Made by a program: the position numbers and the translations under genes
In this document: in pieces, positions 17,100 through 24,635 of the stretch
How positions within the stretch are numbered: the stretch's first letter is position 1
How the letters are laid out: each line of letters opens with the position of its first letter
Notes under the pieces: generated by a model
Seen by the model: only the letters and a program-made list of their open reading frames with translations
Told to the model about the DNA's origin: nothing
Databases searched by the model: none
Assembly (NCBI RefSeq): GCF_014203755.1
Contig: NZ_JACHJS010000001.1
Location: 5,828,001 to 5,892,000, forward strand
Source: Saccharothrix violaceirubra
GTDB taxonomy: Bacteria; Actinomycetota; Actinomycetes; Mycobacteriales; Pseudonocardiaceae
DNA length: 64,000 bases
Direction: 5' to 3'

Positions 17100-17771
17100 G
17101 TGAGCCGGAAGATCCAGTACCGCACACGGCGGCCGATCGCGGTCGCCGACCGTCCACAGGGGACTCCGCTGAGCCCGGCGCAGCGGCTGTTCGTCGACCG
17201 GTGCCGGGAGCTGCCGCAGCTCGCCGACCCGCTCGACGTCGAACTGACCGTGGGTGCGGCCGTGGCGGACCTGGACGTCGACGAGGAGTTCTGGGCCGGG
17301 GTCGTGGCGCACGTGGCGTCGTGGCCGAGCCGGCGCAACGTGGCGCTGCTGCGGGCGTTGGCCGTGCTGCTGACCGGTCGGCCGCGGGACTGGGCGGTCG
17401 AGGCGGCGGGACCGGTCGGGTCGACGTTGCGCGTCACCGGCGCGTGGACGTGCGACCGGTCGTTGGACGCGGGCTACCTGGTCCTGTTGTGCCGTTACGC
17501 GTTCAGCGCGCGGGAGCACGCGATGGTGTTCCTGATCGACGAGGTCGAGGGCGGGTTGGTGCGCGGCGCGTTCGTGACGCGTCAGGTCGAGGTGGCGCGC
17601 GAGCGGTTGGCCCGGCAGGCGCCGCTGGACGCGATCGGCGCCGAGGCGGCGCACTGGCTGCTGGCCAAGTCCTACGACCGGCTCGACCGCCGGCCCGACC
17701 TGCGCGTGGGAGACGACGTCCGCAGTACCCGGCTGCCGGCGAAACGACGTATCGCACTGGCTTTCGGGTGA
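17100..17771 (+). CDS. Unknown protein divergent from the DUF2786 gene
   Basis: A 223-residue protein; I choose GTG 17100 because the frame upstream overlaps the divergent gene. It begins with a basic stretch (SRKIQYRTRRP), is largely helical (VAHVASWPSRRNVALLRALAVLLTG; WLLAKSYDRLDRRP) and has a beta-type middle (LVLLCRYAFSAREHAMVFLIDEVEGG). No known motif. Divergence from the DUF2786 gene across 67 bp suggests a functional pair. No genes follow before the tRNA-Lys insertion site. Confidence 0.6.
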   Translation: MSRKIQYRTRRPIAVADRPQGTPLSPAQRLFVDRCRELPQLADPLDVELTVGAAVADLDVDEEFWAGVVAHVASWPSRRNVALLRALAVLLTGRPRDWAVEAAGPVGSTLRVTGAWTCDRSLDAGYLVLLCRYAFSAREHAMVFLIDEVEGGLVRGAFVTRQVEVARERLARQAPLDAIGAEAAHWLLAKSYDRLDRRPDLRVGDDVRSTRLPAKRRIALAFG

Positions 17772-18028
17772 ATCCGTAATCGATTGGCCACGGACCGCAA
17801 CACGGCGGTTTGCTCTACGGCACCCTGGAGTGGTCAGGGAAACAGCCGAGGGGGGCGTAATGCCGTACGGAACGGAGGCGGATACCAACGAACAGCGGTG
17901 GGGGTGACCCCGGCTTGACCGCGGTTCGAAAACCGTCGGGAGCCGCTGGGGGGACTGTGCACCGGCAACGGCGCACGTCGGCGGCGGTTGTGCGTTCCGT
18001 CACAGCAATGGGTTGAATACCGGATAAA

Positions 18029-18071
18029 GAAATCAGGCGGGTCACCGATTCCCGGTGACCCGCCTGATTTC
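18029..18071 (-). terminator. Terminator, probably the original tRNA-Lys terminator
   Basis: Perfect 19-bp stem (18029-18047 with 18053-18071) and a 5-nt loop, ending 5 bp before the left attachment repeat. On the minus strand this is exactly where the tRNA-Lys transcript would end if the element between 18077 and 23127 were absent, so it is likely the displaced chromosomal terminator. Confidence 0.7.
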
Positions 18072-18076
18072 CTGTG

Positions 18077-18112
18077 GTGCGCCGCCAGGGACTCGAACCC
18101 CGAACCCGCTGA
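18077..18112 (-). other. Left attachment repeat (partial tRNA-Lys 3' end)
   Basis: 36 bp identical to 23127-23162, which lies in the intact tRNA-Lys gene. It contains the T-arm and acceptor 3' strand only; the bases beyond 18112 do not continue the tRNA. This is the expected scar of integration into a tRNA 3' end by a tyrosine integrase. Confidence 0.9.
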
Positions 18113-18770
18113 GTAACACGTACCTCCCGGTGTCGTTGGCGAATGCTTGCCGTTAGCTGTTGCTGCCTGCGCGAATCGCGCTTGCAAACGTCCGATGGTG
18201 ACTGTCGTTCGGCGTTGGTTGCCGTTGATTCGGTCGGGTTTTGGTAGGCGTCGCCTGAGGCGACCGTGGGACCACGGAACGGGCAGTCGGCGGCTTGGTT
18301 GGTCATGTCACCGACCTGCCCGGCTTGAACCCAAACAGAGGGGCTTCGCGTCATCCCGTCGACCTGGCGCAGCCCTGCCGCGCGAGCTGGGGGCCTGCGA
18401 CCTTCCGTGTCAACAGCCATGTCCGGTGCCAGGCTCGCAGGTCCCCGGCTCGCGTGGTAGCCCTCGTGGAGGTCGACGGGATGACGCGTGCCCCGGTCCC
18501 CGCTGGGACGCGAGCCGCACAGCGGTTCCCGTCATCCTGTTGGCCTGCCCGTCCGGCGAGGACATGCTCTTGGTTTTGCGGCGACTGGCGGTGCCGCTGC
18601 CGCCTCCGGACGCCGGGCGGGCGTGGGTGCCGAAGGCGGGCCCCGCGCTCGACCGGGCGGCCGGAGATCGAGCGGCGAGCGGCGCCGGTAGGCGCCGCCT
18701 TGAACCAGTAGAGAAAATCCTCACCGTGGCCCGGACCATCCGCATAGGCGAGCAACGCGGGCAAGCACGG
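18113..18770. other. Unassigned 650 bp at the left end of the element
   Basis: No reading frame here is convincing: open frames exist on both strands but none combines a ribosome site, recognisable residues and neighbours. The stretch 18660-18730 contains the only AT-richer patch (AGAGAAAATCC). By position it could hold the element's transfer origin, an excision gene too diverged to recognise, or decayed DNA. Confidence 0.4.
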
Positions 18771-19100
18771 TCACTCCGGCGATCCGGTCTCGTCTAGCAC
18801 CCACTGCGCGTATGCGGGGTTGCTGGCAAACACGGGTACGGCCAGGACACATGGCACGTCGTACGGGTGCTCTCGGTTGACCCGCTCGACGACAGCCGGA
18901 ACGAGATCGGCTCTCGTGTGCAGTGCTACGCGGGCCTCCGTGTCCTCTTGGATCTCCCCATCCCACCGATAGACAGACCGAACGGGGGTGATGTGCTGGC
19001 CGCAAGCGACCAACCGATCCTCGACAAGCGAGCGAGTGAACCGAACAAGCCATTCGGCATCCGACGCCGTGATGATCACCTCGCAGATGTCGACGCTCAT
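18771..19100 (-). CDS. cutA: CutA1-like divalent-cation tolerance protein carried by the element
   Basis: A 109-residue protein of standard CutA size. The family signature is clear: an N-terminal strand/helix with ITASDAEWLVRFTRSLVEDR and LVACGQHI, a Trp-containing strand (VYRWDGEIQEDTEARVALHT) and VNREHPYDVPCVLAVPV. CutA proteins form compact trimers related to PII proteins; a role in metal tolerance was proposed early and the real function is unclear. It is unusual cargo on a mobile element. Its start overlaps the stop of the XRE regulator by 4 bp, so the two are co-expressed. Base composition is a little less GC-rich than in chromosomal neighbours. Confidence 0.85.
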   Translation of the reverse strand: MSVDICEVIITASDAEWLVRFTRSLVEDRLVACGQHITPVRSVYRWDGEIQEDTEARVALHTRADLVPAVVERVNREHPYDVPCVLAVPVFASNPAYAQWVLDETGSPE

Positions 19101-19711
19101 GCCTTGACCTCCCCCTGCTCCCGAAGTTCGTTGATCAGTGCAGTCGCTTCGGACTCAGACCGGGCCATCGCTGCCCAGCCGGTGACGATCGGGCCGTCGT
19201 AGCTGAGGCCGACCCACCTGCCGGTCATGCGTTGCCCGTGCTGGTGCAGGGCGAAGTACATGGTTCCCTTGGAACGCACGCCGCCCTCTGCCGCCACATA
19301 CCAACCCATGAGCGCTTCGTTGTCCCAGAGTCGCATTTCGCCGCGCCACAAGTACCCACCCTTCTCGAACTCTTGGGTACCTCGCGTGGTAGCAACGATC
19401 TCTAGTTGGTCGCCGCGCTGAGTCATGTGGGCTTGATGCGGATTGATCACTTCCTGACCGTCGTTCCACGTCTGCCATACAGCCCACCAGTCGCCCGCCA
19501 GGTTCAAGCGGCGACTGTCACCACCGGCAAGTTCGTCGATCGTGATCCCGAGGGCATCTGCCACAGCCTTCGCGACGACCAGGTTCGGCTGAGCCTCGTT
19601 CGCCTCGTACCGCCGAATCTGTCGCTTGTCCACGCCTACAGCCGTCGCAAGATCAGCCTGCGACATCCCTAGTTCGGTTCGACGTTGACGGATGACCTCG
19701 AACATCTCCAT
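19097..19711 (-). CDS. XRE-family regulator with C-terminal beta-rich sensor-like domain
   Basis: About 204 residues from ATG 19711; a second in-frame ATG at 19705 has a better-spaced ribosome site (GAGAGG, 7 nt). Residues 3-60 form a classical HTH (IRQRRTELGMSQADLATAVG then VDKRQIRRYEANEAQPN). The rest is beta-strand rich with many aromatic residues (GDWWAVWQTWNDG, GGYLWRGEMRLWDNEALMGW, YFALHQHGQRMTGRWVG), resembling a small barrel that might bind a ligand. It faces the rep-int operon across four GGAC-N6-GTCC sites and is the obvious candidate for the element's master repressor. It is coupled to cutA by a 4-bp overlap. Confidence 0.82.
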   Translation of the reverse strand: MEMFEVIRQRRTELGMSQADLATAVGVDKRQIRRYEANEAQPNLVVAKAVADALGITIDELAGGDSRRLNLAGDWWAVWQTWNDGQEVINPHQAHMTQRGDQLEIVATTRGTQEFEKGGYLWRGEMRLWDNEALMGWYVAAEGGVRSKGTMYFALHQHGQRMTGRWVGLSYDGPIVTGWAAMARSESEATALINELREQGEVKA

Positions 19712-19726
19712 ACCTCTCATCTCAGC

Positions 19727-19828
19727 GGACCTACACGTCCGATGCAACGGACGCCGACGCCCCCGAGGGACAAATCAGTCCTTGACGGGGGACATTCACG
19801 TCCCCCATAGTAGAGGACGTCAAGGTCC
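19727..19828. promoter_or_regulatory. Four candidate operators GGAC-N6-GTCC
   Basis: Four perfect inverted repeats with identical arms and 6-nt spacers: 19727-19740, 19768-19781, 19790-19803 and 19815-19828. Arms extend to 5-7 bp at some sites. They lie between the divergent XRE/cutA and rep/int arms, with site-to-site distances of 41, 22 and 25 bp. This is the arrangement expected for cooperative binding of the XRE repressor to both promoters. Confidence 0.75.
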
Positions 19829-19844
19829 TCAAGATGAGGACAAA

Positions 19845-19880
19845 AAGCCCGGCAGGGGGCGGCAACCCCCAACCGGGCTT
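19845..19880 (+). promoter_or_regulatory. Leader hairpin in front of the rep-int operon
   Basis: Outer 8-bp stem (19845-19852 with 19873-19880) enclosing a second GC stem (five G, 19855-19859, with five C, 19866-19870). It is downstream of the operators and 117 bp upstream of the first operon gene, so it could act as an attenuator or as a transcription barrier between the divergent arms. Confidence 0.5.
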
Positions 19881-19996
19881 AAGGGCTCGACGGGCAGTAA
19901 CCCGGGAACCATGCGCAGAGCTTCGCGGCACGTGCGCTACTTCAGCGTACCGCGCATGAGGGTGCCTGTCGGGTCCCCCGACCCGAAGGGCTCGAC

Positions 19997-20341
19997 ATGA
20001 CATTCGCTGAGCTTGCCGACGAACGGCCCTACCTGCGGGAGGTGGAGCCTCCGCGTTCGTTCCGGTTTTCCGACTCCAACCCGTTGACCTCGGACACCTA
20101 CGCCCGGTCGGCGTTCCGGGACCTGCCCGCGTTCGTGGGCACGGTGGTGGAGAACCGCCTGGACCTGAGCGCGGACGAGTGGGACGCGCTGGTGGAGGAC
20201 GGGGAGGTCTACGACTTCGTGGGCCCGGATGAGGTGTTCTGGGTGCGGCGGACCGCGTCGGGTTGGTGGTCGCGGCGCTGGCCGCATCCGGGGTGCGAGG
20301 TCGTGGACCTCGACGACCCCAGTGGGGCGGCGTGGGTCTGA
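19997..20341 (+). CDS. First gene of the rep-int operon, unknown acidic protein
   Basis: A 114-residue protein from ATG 19997 with AAGGG about 7 bp upstream. It is acidic, with a Trp-rich C-terminal half (DEVFWVRRTASGWWSRRWPHPG). No family recognised. Similar small genes precede the rep gene in many actinomycete integrative elements, where they are thought to be regulatory or accessory. Its stop overlaps the next start (TGATG), so translation is coupled. Confidence 0.65.
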   Translation: MTFAELADERPYLREVEPPRSFRFSDSNPLTSDTYARSAFRDLPAFVGTVVENRLDLSADEWDALVEDGEVYDFVGPDEVFWVRRTASGWWSRRWPHPGCEVVDLDDPSGAAWV

Positions 20342-20532
20342 TGGCGGTCGTCGAGGTCGTCTGCGCGGGGTGCTCCGGGTCGGGGACGAGTGCCCGGTCG
20401 GTCACCGGTTGGTGTGGCGGGTGCGCTGGTCGTGGCCGCTACGAGGTGTTGGACCAAGCAGGCACGCGTGCCGTGGAGCGGGAGGAGACGGCGGCGTGGC
20501 TGGCGCGTCACGGGGCGGGGGTGGCGGTCTGA
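20341..20532 (+). CDS. 63-residue zinc-knuckle-like protein
   Basis: ATG 20341 overlaps the stop of the previous gene and the TGA of this gene overlaps the start of rep. The product has CAGCSGSG and CGGCAGRGR segments, i.e. two CxxC pairs about 17 residues apart of the DnaJ-type zinc-knuckle style, then a helical end (REETAAWLARHG). A metal-stabilised nucleic-acid or protein-binding role is likely. In the usual AICE order this position would hold a small regulatory or excision gene, but no MerR/Xis-type helix-turn-helix is seen. Confidence 0.65.
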   Translation: MAVVEVVCAGCSGSGTSARSVTGWCGGCAGRGRYEVLDQAGTRAVEREETAAWLARHGAGVAV

Positions 20533-21878
20533 TGGGCGTGTCCGCACTGGTCCCGCGTCTGTCCACTACAGACGAACGGTTGCGGAACTTCTTGCGTGCC
20601 AACGGGTACCGGTCGTGGCGGCGTCGGGTCGAGGCCGTGCACGGCTGCGCCAAGCCGGTGCGGCTGGCGGGGTCGACGCGGGTGGAGGACACCACGACCG
20701 GCACGGTGTTGGACGGGTTCGAGGGGTCCTTGCTGGTGCCGTGCGGCAACCGGCGGGAGTCGGTGTGCGAACCCTGCTCGGCCCGCTACGCCGCCGACAC
20801 CTTCCACCTGGTCCGGTCCGGGCTGACCGGCGGCAAGGGCGTGCCCGGGACGGTGTCGGGGCACGTGCGGGTGTTCGCCACCCTCACCGCCCCGTCGTTC
20901 GGCGCGGTGCACAACCGGCCGCGTACCCGGTCGGGCAGGGCGCGGCGGTGCGGGTGCGGCGGGTTCCACCACGAGGCGGACACCCGGCTCGGGACGCCGT
21001 TGGACCCGACGGCCTACGACTACGTGGGCGCGGTGCTGTGGCAGGCGCATTCCACCGAGCTGTGGCGGCGGTTCACCATCACGGCGGCCCGGCACCTGGC
21101 CTCCGCGCTGGGACTGCGGGTCGGCGAACTGCGGAACCACCTGCGGGTGTCCTATGCCAAGGTCGCCGAGTACCAGCGGCGGGGCCTGGTCCACTTCCAC
21201 GCCGTCATCCGCGTGGACGGACCCCACGGCCCCGACTCCCCGGCCCCGGCGGCGGTGACCGACGACCTGTTGTGCGCGGTGGTGCGTTCCGCGGCTGCCT
21301 CGGTCACGGTCGACACCGAGCACACCGACGACATCCCCGCGCGCACCCTGACGTGGGGGACGCAGATCGACGCCGAGCCCATCGCCGTGCACCAGGCCGG
21401 CGACCCCGCCGAACTCGTGCACGACCGGCGGGTGGCCGGCTACATCGCCAAGTACGCCACCAAGGGCACCGGGGCCACCTCCGGCGTCGACTCCCGCATC
21501 CGACGTGAGGCGGCCATCGACGACTTGGAGGTGTCCGGGCACCACAAGGCGATGATGCGCACCGCGTGGCGGCTGGGCGGGCTGGCCGCGTTCGCCTCGC
21601 TCAACCTGCGGCGGTGGGCGCACATGCTCGGCTTCCGGGGCCACTTCCTGACCAAGTCACGCCATTACTCGACCACCTTCACCGCGCTGCGGGCCGCCCG
21701 CGCCGAACACCGCCTGGCCGAACACCTCGACCGGCTCGGCGTCACCGACGGCTCGACCGTGCTGGTGGTCGGGGACTGGTCCATGACCGGCGTGGGCTAC
21801 CGATCGGATGCCGAACGCGACCTGGCCGAAGGCATCGCCACCCGCAAACTCGCCCGACGAACCGGGAAGGAGGATTGA
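20532..21878 (+). CDS. RepSA-like rolling-circle replication initiator
   Basis: A 448-residue protein. The HUH metal motif is seen in RRGLVHFHAVIRVDG (His221, His223). A candidate catalytic tyrosine region is VAGYIAKYATKG (Tyr304/Tyr308). Cysteine pairs occur near residue 71-82 (CGNRRESVCEPC) and 140-142 (CGC). This is the pattern of the RepSA family from pSAM2 and related actinomycete elements, which nick the double-strand origin and start rolling-circle replication of the excised circle. Length matches the family (about 450). It is coupled by 1-4 bp overlaps to genes on both sides. Confidence 0.88.
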   Translation: MGVSALVPRLSTTDERLRNFLRANGYRSWRRRVEAVHGCAKPVRLAGSTRVEDTTTGTVLDGFEGSLLVPCGNRRESVCEPCSARYAADTFHLVRSGLTGGKGVPGTVSGHVRVFATLTAPSFGAVHNRPRTRSGRARRCGCGGFHHEADTRLGTPLDPTAYDYVGAVLWQAHSTELWRRFTITAARHLASALGLRVGELRNHLRVSYAKVAEYQRRGLVHFHAVIRVDGPHGPDSPAPAAVTDDLLCAVVRSAAASVTVDTEHTDDIPARTLTWGTQIDAEPIAVHQAGDPAELVHDRRVAGYIAKYATKGTGATSGVDSRIRREAAIDDLEVSGHHKAMMRTAWRLGGLAAFASLNLRRWAHMLGFRGHFLTKSRHYSTTFTALRAARAEHRLAEHLDRLGVTDGSTVLVVGDWSMTGVGYRSDAERDLAEGIATRKLARRTGKED

Positions 21879-23047
21879 TGGGCCGACCATCGCTACCGGT
21901 CGGCACGCACGGGAGGATCAAGGTCACCGCCAAGTCCAATGGCGGCTACGTGGCGCGTACGAAGTTCCGAGACTTCGACGGCGTGACGCGGCCGGTCGAG
22001 CGCACCGGGCAGACACGGACCTCTGCGACGAACGCCCTGATGGAGGCGCTTCGGGACCGGACCTCGGCTGCGGGTGGGCTGGTCACCGCCGACACCAAGT
22101 TCCGGGACGTGGCGGACCTCTGGCTGGAAGATGTCCGGTCCTCTGTGGACGCTGGCGAGATGTCGCCCAACTCGTTGGACCTGTACGAGCGCCAGTTGCG
22201 CAACTACGTCCGTCCGGCGCTGGGCGAGCTGTCGATCCGGGAGGTCAACACCCCGCGCGTTGACGCGCTGCTGCGTGGTGTGCGGAAGCGGCGGGGCGCC
22301 TCGACCACCAAGACGGTTCGTAGCGTCGTCTCCGGGATCATGGGCCTGGCCGCCCGACACGGTGCCACGTCGGTCAACCCCACCCGCGAGACCAAGCGCA
22401 TCACGGCCGACCGCAAGCGGTCCGTGCGCGCCCTGACGCGCGAGGAGAGACAGCGCTGGCTGGCACAGTTGGAGTCCGACCGCCAAGCGGTCAGGAAGGA
22501 CCTGCCGGACCTCACCCGGTGGATGATGGCGACCGGTGTCCGGATCGGCGAGGCACTGGCCGTGTCCTGGGACGAAACCGACCTCGACGCGGGCACGGTC
22601 GACATCGACTGGACCATCGTGCGGGTGCGCGGTGTCGGCCTGCGTCGGATGCCGCCGAAGACGGAGAGTGGCGAACGCACCTTGCGGCTACCCCCGTTCG
22701 CGGTGGCGATGCTGCGGCGGCGTAGGCGGCTGGCAGCGCTCGACCGGGAAATCGGGCCGGGTACGGCGGTGCCGGTGTTTCCCGACGCTCTTGGCGGCTG
22801 GCGTGACCCAAACAACACTCGCCGTGATCTGCGCAGCGCTCGGGGGACGGAAGGCTTTGCCTGGGTCACCTCGCACGTGTTCCGGAAGACGTGCGCGACG
22901 ATTCTCGATGAGGCGAAGCTCACTCCCCGGGAGATCGCTGACCAGCTCGGCCACTCGCGGCCGTCGATGACGCAGGACGTCTACCTCGGGCGGAAGGTCG
23001 TGAACCCGGCGACTGCGGAAGCGCTCGAACGGGAGCTGGGTACGTAG
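21878..23047 (+). CDS. int: Tyrosine site-specific integrase
   Basis: A 389-residue tyrosine recombinase. An AP2-like arm-binding N-terminus (about 1-65), a SAM-like core-binding domain (about 72-160) and a catalytic domain carry Arg222 (ATGVRIGEAL), His333-x-x-Arg336 (TSHVFRKT), His359 (QLGHSRPSMTQ) and nucleophile Tyr369 (DVYLG). It recombines the attachment site on the excised circle with the tRNA-Lys 3' end. ATG 21878 overlaps the rep stop. The gene ends 80 bp from the right attachment repeat, the usual int-att adjacency. All catalytic residues are intact, so the enzyme is probably active. Confidence 0.93.
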   Translation: MGRPSLPVGTHGRIKVTAKSNGGYVARTKFRDFDGVTRPVERTGQTRTSATNALMEALRDRTSAAGGLVTADTKFRDVADLWLEDVRSSVDAGEMSPNSLDLYERQLRNYVRPALGELSIREVNTPRVDALLRGVRKRRGASTTKTVRSVVSGIMGLAARHGATSVNPTRETKRITADRKRSVRALTREERQRWLAQLESDRQAVRKDLPDLTRWMMATGVRIGEALAVSWDETDLDAGTVDIDWTIVRVRGVGLRRMPPKTESGERTLRLPPFAVAMLRRRRRLAALDREIGPGTAVPVFPDALGGWRDPNNTRRDLRSARGTEGFAWVTSHVFRKTCATILDEAKLTPREIADQLGHSRPSMTQDVYLGRKVVNPATAEALERELGT

Positions 23048-23096
23048 TCAACCGGCATAAAGGTAGGGTTTCGGTCGGCGCCGCTCATTAACGCAA

Positions 23097-23126
23097 AAAC
23101 CCCCAGGCCATTGACCTGGGGGGTTT
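23097..23126 (-). terminator. Element-borne terminator for tRNA-Lys
   Basis: Stem AAACCCCCAGG with CCTGGGGGGTTT (one bulge), followed on the minus strand by a T-run. It begins 1 bp past the tRNA 3' end and lies inside the element, replacing the displaced terminator at 18029-18071. It can also end the int transcript from the other side. Confidence 0.7.
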
Positions 23127-23200
<74 letters not shown>

Positions 23201-23435
23201 GCGGACTGTCTTGCGCTGTCCGACGTGAAGAACATTAGCACAGCGGTCGACACGGTTCCCAATCGCCTGGTCAGCGGGGGTGACCCTGGCCCGCCCAGGG
23301 GGAACTTCGCGTGGGTAACGATCCGGCATCCAGGGCAACACCGTCAACCTTTCAGGCGTCACCTTGTCAGGGGACACCGAGAACCCCTGTAGGCAGGCAC
23401 GCTCGGTGTACCGGGCGACTATGGGGAGGCAGGAC

Positions 23436-24635
23436 ATGTCGGGTCGGCGGGGGATGCGCGGTGCGTGGGGTGCCGTGGCGTTGGGACTGGTCACGGCCCT
23501 GGTCACGGCCTGTTCGTCGGGGGCGGCGGACAACGCGGGCAGCGAGCCGACGGTGGCCGGCGAGACGGCCGCCTCGCCGGAGTCCAAGCCGGTGTCGTTG
23601 AGCGTCGGCCCGGCCGACGCGGCGGTGGACGTGCAGCCCGGCATCCCGGTCGTCGCGACCGCGACCGACGGCAAGATCACGCAGGTCACGCTGACCAACG
23701 CCGACGGCAAGGCGGTCGCGGGGGCGGTCGGCCCCGACGGTCTCCAGTGGACGAACACCGAGCCGCTCGGCTACGGCAAGGCCTACACGCTCGCCGTGAC
23801 CGGACAGGGCACGGACGGTAAGCAGATCACCCGGACGTCGTCCTTCACCACAGTGACGCCGCGCACGCAGACGTTCCTGTCGATGAACCCGATGGACGGC
23901 ACGACCGTCGGCATCGGACAGCCGCTGGCGTTCTACTTCGACGAGCCGATCACCGACCGCGCCGCCGCCGAGGCGATGATCTCGATCAGCACCGAGCCCA
24001 AGGTCGACGGCGCGTTCTACTGGTTCGACGAGAAGGAAGTGCACTGGCGCCCGCAGAACTTCTGGGCGGCCGGCACGAAGATCACCGTCGACGCGAAGGT
24101 CTACGGCAAGCACCTGGGCAACGGCGTGTACGGCCAGGAAGACCGGCACGTCACCACGACCATCGGCGACGCCGTGGTCCACGAGGCCGACGGCCAGACC
24201 CACCAGGTCACCACGAAGATCAACGGCCAGGTCGCGCGCACGATGCCCACGTCGATGGGCAACGCCGCCAACACCACGCCGACGGGCACGTACGTGCTCA
24301 TGGAGAAGCACGACCACATGGTCATGGACTCCCGCACCTACGGCCTGGCGCTGGACGCCGGTGGCTACGTCACCCCGGTCGACTGGGCGACCCGCATGTC
24401 CAACAGCGGCATCTTCTTCCACAGCGCACCGTGGTCCATCGGGGACCAGGGCAACCGCAACGTGAGCCACGGCTGCCTGAACCTGTCCCCGGAGAACGCG
24501 AAGTGGGTCTTCGACCTCTCCAAGCCCGGCGACGTGGTGATCGTGACCAACTCCGGCGGCCCGGCCCTGGAGGCGTGGGACGGCTTCGGCGACTGGCAGA
24601 TCCCGTGGGACGTGTGGTCGAAGGGCAACCGCTAG
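23436..24635 (+). CDS. L,D-transpeptidase lipoprotein (LdtMt2-like)
   Basis: A 399-residue protein from ATG 23436 (GGAGGCAGG just upstream). It has a lipoprotein signal peptide ending in LVTACSS, two immunoglobulin-like domains (about 55-145 and 150-250, with TPRTQTFLSMNPMDGTTVG at the boundary) and a YkuD catalytic domain ending with NVSHGCLNLS, His345 and Cys347 being the conserved pair. A long extra C-terminal strand (WDGFGDWQIPWDVWS) is typical of mycobacterial-type Ldt enzymes. It forms 3-3 cross-links in peptidoglycan outside the membrane. The stop overlaps the convergent ABC-F gene by 4 bp. Confidence 0.92.
   Translation: MSGRRGMRGAWGAVALGLVTALVTACSSGAADNAGSEPTVAGETAASPESKPVSLSVGPADAAVDVQPGIPVVATATDGKITQVTLTNADGKAVAGAVGPDGLQWTNTEPLGYGKAYTLAVTGQGTDGKQITRTSSFTTVTPRTQTFLSMNPMDGTTVGIGQPLAFYFDEPITDRAAAEAMISISTEPKVDGAFYWFDEKEVHWRPQNFWAAGTKITVDAKVYGKHLGNGVYGQEDRHVTTTIGDAVVHEADGQTHQVTTKINGQVARTMPTSMGNAANTTPTGTYVLMEKHDHMVMDSRTYGLALDAGGYVTPVDWATRMSNSGIFFHSAPWSIGDQGNRNVSHGCLNLSPENAKWVFDLSKPGDVVIVTNSGGPALEAWDGFGDWQIPWDVWSKGNR

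Noticed and set aside
18147..18797. Open frames of 137-216 codons on both strands at the left end of the element
   Set aside because: No ribosome site, no recognisable residues and mixed codon use; left as unassigned.
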